Shown: in pieces, positions 55,523 to 64,000 of the stretch | Numbering within the stretch: position 1 is the stretch's first letter | Layout of the letters: the number at the start of each line of letters is the position of its first letter | Assembly (NCBI RefSeq): GCF_033115175.1 | Contig: NC_084838.1 | Span: forward strand, 59,674,468-59,738,467 | Direction: 5' to 3' | DNA length: 64,000 bases | Origin: Lepus europaeus | Lineage: Eukaryota; Chordata; Mammalia; Lagomorpha; Leporidae | The notes under the pieces: generated by a model | Told to the model about the DNA's origin: nothing | Seen by the model: only the letters and a program-made list of their open reading frames with translations | Databases searched by the model: none | Program-made: the position numbers and the translations under genes

Positions 55523-55762
55523 GTGAGCGGGCGGCAGCGAGTCGCCCCGCCCCCCCTCGGTGGCCTCGCTCCTGGCTGTAGCGGGGAAGTGGACGCGGCC
55601 CTCCCGGGGGGCCCGACGAGCGGCCCCAGGCTGCGACCGTCGGGCCGCCGGGTGGGGGGCGGTCGAGTGTGCACGGGAGGGGGTCGTTCGCGTCTCTGAA
55701 CCGCCTTTTATTTTTTTTCTCCTTCCCTCTGCCCTGCGCCCCCCCCCCCCCTTGGGGCTTGA

Positions 55763-59604
<3,842 letters not shown>

Positions 59605-59681
59605 GTAGATGAGGTTCCTGATGGAGCTGTAAAGCCACCTACCAACAAACTTCCCATTTTCTTTTTTGGAACTCATGAGAC
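59605..59681 (+). CDS. PSIP1: PSIP1 (LEDGF), second coding exon, residues 25-49 and two bases of codon 50
   Basis: 77-base exon between TTTTAG and GTAAGT. It continues the PWWP domain with VDEVPDGAVKPPTNK, then a beta-strand containing FFFGTHE. F44, the third aromatic-cage residue, is present, and K39 belongs to the nucleosomal DNA-binding surface known from LEDGF structures. The exon ends two bases into the threonine codon (AC|), so the next exon, beyond this window, must supply the third base. With the first coding exon it accounts for roughly half of the PWWP domain. No stop or frameshift, so the gene looks intact here. Confidence 0.97.
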
Positions 59682-60489
59682 GTAAGTCCTGTTGTCTTTA
59701 AAGGCAAGACAGTGTTAATTTAACTGGGTCATGGGACATAAAATGAAAACCAAGTAGAGATTCATTCAAGGGGGGAAAACTAAAATAATAGAAAAACCGT
59801 AAAATCCTCCATGAACTTTGGAAAAATATATCCTTAAATCTTTAAGGTAAATCTTTTAATGACACTGTAGGCTTAATTTTTATGTGAGTAGAATTTTTTC
59901 CCTTTTTTTCTTTTTATGTGTTTTTATTTTTAGTAGATGTTTTCTTAATTAAAAAAGAAGGTAAAGATCTTCCCAGCATTCAGAGGGCTGATTGGTGGAT
60001 GAAAGTATGAAAAAAAGATTTAATAGTGCTTCAGTATTCCTGTTAAGAAAACAAGTGCTTTTTATAAGGACCACATGGCACCCCATTTGTGATATGAGCC
60101 ACACAAACTATATATGTGGGAAAGATGAGAGAATCTGAATAGAGCTCTGTGTGTGTTTATGTAATGGATCCCTTGAGCCACTCTGGCTGCTCTACTGCCC
60201 CTCGTGAATTTGAGGGCAGAGAAATGATTTGGTGAAGCAAGTTAATTTTTCAGAATTGCAGCTGAGAGTTAACTGTTAGCTCTGGGTACAAAGGATTACT
60301 CTGGAGGCCATCTCATTAATTTCCAAAAATACTATTCCTACATGCCTATAATTTAATAGCTTAACAAGTACTGCATATCTAACTGATTTTGGATTTGCTG
60401 TAATTTTCAGAGTAGGCTTGTTTACCTGGGACATGAAGAAGCAAAGCTGTTGGTACTCTAATTAGAATTTTGTATTCCTAAGAGTGGCT

Positions 60490-60735
60490 ACGGTGATAGC
60501 ATTTGGTTTAATGTTGCTTAGCTACTGTATAAACTTCTCACTAACAGCAGCTTTATTGAAATGTAATTTACATGCCATAAAATTCACCTGTTTAAAGTTT
60601 GTAAGTCAGATTTTAGTGTATTTACTTCCGTACCTACCTGGTGATCATTCTTGGTTCCACCCTCTGCAGCCACTTCTGTATAGATTTGCATATTCTGGAT
60701 GTTTCATATTAATGATATCTCATGTCACATAATTC
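60490..60735 (-). mobile_element. old L1 3' fragment
   Basis: CATGCCATAAAATTCACCTG, then TTTGCATATTCTGGATGTTTC is antisense to the L1 segment between the ORF2 end and the 3' UTR. Confidence 0.72.
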
Positions 60736-60781
60736 TTTTTCAAAATAATTATCTTTTAATTCCATTTTCCCATATGCTTTT

Positions 60782-61100
60782 TTAAAAAAAAATTTAGTTG
60801 AGAAGTAGAGTTATAGAAAGAAGGAAGGAGAGACATAGAGAAAGGTCTTCATCTGTTGGTTCACTCCCCAAATGGTTGCAACAGCTGGAGCTGAGGTGAT
60901 CCAAAGCCAGGAGCTTCCTCCAGGTTTCCCACATGGGTGCAGAGCCTAAGCACTTGGGCCATTCTCCACTGCTTTTCCAGGCCATAAGCATAGAGCTGGA
61001 TCAGAAGAGAAGCAGCCGAGACTAGAACTGGCGCCCACATAGGATGCCTGCACTGCAGGCAGAGGCTTATTATTAGCCCACAATGCCACAGTGCTGGCCC
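60782..61100 (-). mobile_element. C SINE, type A
   Basis: TTTAGTTGAGAAGTAGAGTT after a T/A run, head CACAGTGCTGGCCC. Confidence 0.9.
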
Positions 61101-61104
61101 TCTA

Positions 61105-61436
61105 TTTTTTTTTTTTTTTTATAATTTTATTCATTTATTTGAGAAGTAAAGTTACAGACAGTAGGAGAGGTAGATAGGCCTTCCATCTGCTGATTCATTC
61201 CCCAAAACCTCAAAACAGCCAGAGCTGGGCCAAACTGGAGCCAGGAGCAAGGAGCTTCTTCCTGGTCTTCAACAAAGGTGCAGGGGCCCAAACGCTTGGG
61301 CCATCTTCCACTGCTTTCCCAGGCCAAAACAGAGAGCTGGATCAGAAGAGGAGCAGCTAGGACTAGAACCGTCCTGGAGCCCACATGGGATGCTGACGCT
61401 GCAGGCAGAGGATTAAGCTACTGCACTACAGTGCAA
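61105..61436 (-). mobile_element. C SINE, type A
   Basis: Long T run then ATAATTTTATTCATTTATTTG. The head is worn (CTACAGTGC). Confidence 0.88.
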
Positions 61437-61440
61437 AATT

Positions 61441-61756
61441 CTTTTTTTTTTTTTTTTAATATTTTTTTATTTGAAAGAGTTACACAGAGGAGAGGCAGAG
61501 AGAGAGAGGTCTTCATCCGCTGGTTCACTTCTCAGTTGGCCGCAACTGCCAGAGCTGTGCTGATCCGGAGCCAGGAGCTTCTTCTGGGTCTCCCATGTGG
61601 GCGCAGGAAGGACTTGGGCCATCTTCCATTGCATTCCCAGGCCATAGCAGAGAGCTGGATTGGAAGTGGAGCAGCCGGGACTCAAACCGATGCCCGTATG
61701 GGATGCCATCACTGCAGGTAGTAGTTTTATCTGATACGCCACAGTGCTAGCCCCTC
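61441..61756 (-). mobile_element. C SINE, type A
   Basis: T run, AATATTTTTTTATTTGAAAG, head CACAGTGCTAGCCCC. Third of three tandem same-strand SINEs. Confidence 0.9.
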
Positions 61757-61784
61757 TTCACAGTGTTTAAAAGTGAGTGGTTTT

Positions 61785-62340
61785 GGGACTGGTGCTATGG
61801 TGTAGCTGGTAAAGTTGCCACCTGCAGCCCTGGCTTCCCATTTGGGTACCCATTCCAGTCCTCGCTGCTCTGCCTCCCAACTAGCTGCCTGCCAATGTAC
61901 CTGGGAAGGCAATGGAAGATGGTCCAAGTACTTGGGCCCCTGCAGCCACATGGGAGACCTAAAAGAAACTCCTGGCCATTGGAGCCATTTGGGGAGTGAA
62001 ACTAGCGGATGGAAGATCAGTCTCTTTCTGTGTGTGACTCTGCCTTTTTTTTTTTCTTTTCTTTTTTTTTTAAAGAGCTAGAAAGAGGCCTTCCATCTGC
62101 TGGTCACTCCCCCAGATGGCCGCAATGGCTGGAGCTGGGCTGATCAGGAGCTTCTTCCAGGTCTCCCATGCAGGTGCAGGGGCCCAAGTACTTGGGCCAT
62201 CTTCTACTGCTTTTCCAGGTGCATTAGCAGGGAGCTGGCTTGGAAGTGGAGCAGCTGGCACTCGTATGGGATGCCACTTTAACCCACTGTACCACAGCGC
62301 TGGCCTCAGCTCTGCCTTCCAAATAAATCTTTTTAAATAA
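61785..62340 (+). mobile_element. C SINE, type O/A, split by a minus-strand SINE
   Basis: Left part ends TGTGACTCTGCC at 62045. The right part resumes at about 62309 (CTCTGCCTTCCAAATAAATC). Confidence 0.87.
62046..62308 (-). mobile_element. C SINE, type A, nested, shortened
   Basis: Flanked by CTCTGCCTT. The body lacks part of the head between CTGGCACTCG and ATGCCACTTT. Confidence 0.9.
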
Positions 62341-62596
62341 AAGTGAATATATAGTGGATGGTTTAAATTATAAATATCTGTATTTTAAAACAAACTGCAC
62401 AAAATAAGCACTTTTTGATTTAATAAGAATTAAGGTGGTTAATAAGACAGTGAATTATTCCAGTTCAGTAAATTAGTATATATTCAAGGAATTAAAATGT
62501 CTTCAGCTTTAAATTAAGCTAATGATACTAAGTTTTCCTTTCAAAATGCACTTGGCAATGTTTTGTGCCTAAATCTTTTAAATATACCATGAGTCT

Positions 62597-62933
62597 TTTT
62601 TTTTTTTTTTTTCTTTCCCTAAAATTTATTTATTTGAAAGAGTTAGGTAGAGACACAGAGTCTTCCATCCACTGGTCCACTCCCCAGATGACCGCAATGG
62701 TCAGAGCTGCGCTGATCCGGAACCAGGAGCCAGGAGCCAGGAGCTTCTTCCTGGTCTCCCATGTTTGTGCAGGGGCCCAAGGACTTGGGCCATCTGCTGC
62801 TGCTTTCCCAGGCCATAGCAGAGCGCTGGATCGGAAGAGGAGCAGCTGGGACTAGAACCAGTGCCCATATGGGATGCCACCGCTTTAGACCAGGGTGTTA
62901 ACCCACTGCGCCACAGCACCGGCCCCACCAGTA
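62597..62933 (-). mobile_element. C SINE, type A
   Basis: T run, AAAATTTATTTATTTGAAAG, head CACAGCACCGGCCCC. A SINE-free unassigned stretch (62341-62596) lies before it. Confidence 0.92.
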
Positions 62934-63004
62934 GTTTTTGGAAAGGTAGCCCTATATATTCTTGGGTGTGGTAACTTTTTTTCTACTTAATATTAATATT
63001 TTAA

Positions 63005-63300
63005 AGGGATCTTTATTTAAAAAGAGTTAGAAGGAAAGACAGATCTTCCCATCTGCTGGTTTGCTCCCCAAATGGCTGCAACGACCGGGGCTGGACCTGG
63101 CCAGAGCCAGGAGCTTCTTCCAGGTCTCTCATTGGGGTGCAGGGGCCCAGGGACTTAGGCCATCCTTTGCTGTTTTTCCAGGTGCATTAGCAGGGAGCTG
63201 GTTTGGAGGTGGAGCAGCTAGGACTTGAAAAAGTGCCCATATAGGATGCCGGTGCCACAGGCTGACATTTTGCCTGTTACACCACAATGCTGACCCCAAG
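63005..63300 (-). mobile_element. C SINE, type A, old
   Basis: GATCTTTATTTAAAAAGAG start, head CACAATGCTGACCCC. Confidence 0.87.
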
Positions 63301-63357
63301 ATTAATTTTTAGAAAAGAGGTCTCTGGTCATCTTTCTCCTCAAAAGTTAGGAGGGCA

Positions 63358-63665
63358 GGGGCTGACGCTGTGGCACAGTGGGTTAACGCCCTGGCCTGAA
63401 GTGCTAGCATCCCATATGGGCACGGATTCGAGACCTGGCTGCTCCACTTCCAATCCAGCTCTCTGCTGTGGCCTGTGAAAGCAGTGGAAGATGGCCCAAG
63501 TCCTTGGGCTCCTACTCCCACGTGGGAGACCTGGAAGAAGCACCTGGTTCCTGGCTTTGGATTGGCGCAGTTCCGGCTATTGCGGCCAATTGGGGAGTGA
63601 ACCAGTGGATGGAAGACCTCTCTGTGTAACTCTGACTTTCAAGTAAAATAAATAAATCTTTAAAT
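63358..63665 (+). mobile_element. C SINE, type A
   Basis: Head AGGGGCTGACGCTGTGGC, tail AAATAAATAAATCTTTAAAT. Lies head-to-head with the minus copy at 63005. Confidence 0.92.
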
Positions 63666-63854
63666 AACTGCCCTCTGAACTTTTTTTTTTTTTTTAACTT
63701 TTTGTTTAGATTTTGCATAAATGAAAGTTTATCCTAATATCCAGGAATTAGATGGAATATAAAGAATAGACAAGCAGAAATAGCAATTTGGAAAACTGCT
63801 GTAATTCATAATTTATAGTCTGCATTTTTGATGTATTAATTTAGAACAAAAACC

Positions 63855-64000
63855 TGGGGCTGGTTCCTTGACGCAGTGGGTTAACGCCCTGACCTGAAGT
63901 GCTGACATCCCATATGGGCGCCGGTTCTAGTCCTGGCTGCTTTTCTGATCCAGCTCTCTGCTATGGTCTGGGAGAGCAGTGGAGGATGGCCCCTGCACCC
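63855..64000 (+). mobile_element. C SINE, type A, cut by window edge
   Basis: Head GGGGCTGGTTCCTTGACGC. The body runs to the last base (GGCCCCTGCACCC). Confidence 0.92.

Larger units (their letters stand above)
59682..64000 (+). other. PSIP1: PSIP1 second coding-sequence intron, open at the right edge
   Basis: Begins GTAAGTCC and has no acceptor followed by recognisable PSIP1 coding sequence before the window ends. 59682-60480 is unassigned. From 60.5 kb the intron is filled by an L1 relic and about nine SINEs. Confidence 0.9.

Overview
The window is mammalian nuclear DNA, almost certainly from a lagomorph and most likely rabbit. About 80 copies or fragments of the tRNA-derived C SINE, which is specific to lagomorphs, lie on both strands. 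Many still carry target-site duplications (TSDs). A rabbit-type L1 3' end sits at 39.7-42.5 kb. There is no prokaryotic or viral coding content. Nearly all open frames of 60-190 codons are SINE bodies or chance frames in GC-rich DNA.

Layout. (1) 0-8.2 kb: SINEs, an old L1 and old MIRs, then a CpG island at about 6.3-7.6 kb with GC boxes, an ETS site, two NRF1 palindromes and an inverted CCAAT box. From remembered human gene order this is probably the CCDC171 promoter, transcribed leftward. No CCDC171 coding exon was recognised. (2) 8.2-51.8 kb: intergenic DNA filled by nested SINEs, L2, several old L1 fragments, two solo LTRs with intact TSDs (11043-11677 and 12241-12829), an older LTR near 27.1-28.0 kb, a decayed hAT transposase-like gene on the minus strand (18.3-21.1 kb), a 5'-truncated L1, and two copies of a short palindromic element. 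(3) 51.8-58.2 kb: a stretch free of C SINEs holding MIR, MER5A and L2 relics, a third palindromic element and the CpG island of PSIP1. (4) 55.3-64.0 kb: the 5' end of PSIP1 (LEDGF/p75 and p52) on the plus strand, with a probable noncoding first exon, the first coding exon (56204-56275), the second coding exon (59605-59681) and the start of the next intron, which holds another dense SINE cluster.

The two coding exons encode residues 1-49, plus two bases of codon 50, of the PWWP domain. All three aromatic-cage residues known from LEDGF (M15, W21, F44) are present. The gene continues beyond the right edge.

Labels for C SINE subtypes used below are mine. A = classical copy ending in an AAATAAATAAATCTT-like tail. 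Y = young-looking copy whose 3' end resembles CTGTCCACTCTGCCTGTCAAAA. I = intermediate copy whose 3' end resembles CACTGTCTATAACTCTACCTGTC. O = old divergent copy with a central GGAGGCAGCAGGTGATGGCTCAAGTA-like stretch. Boundaries without a TSD are good to about 10-20 bases.
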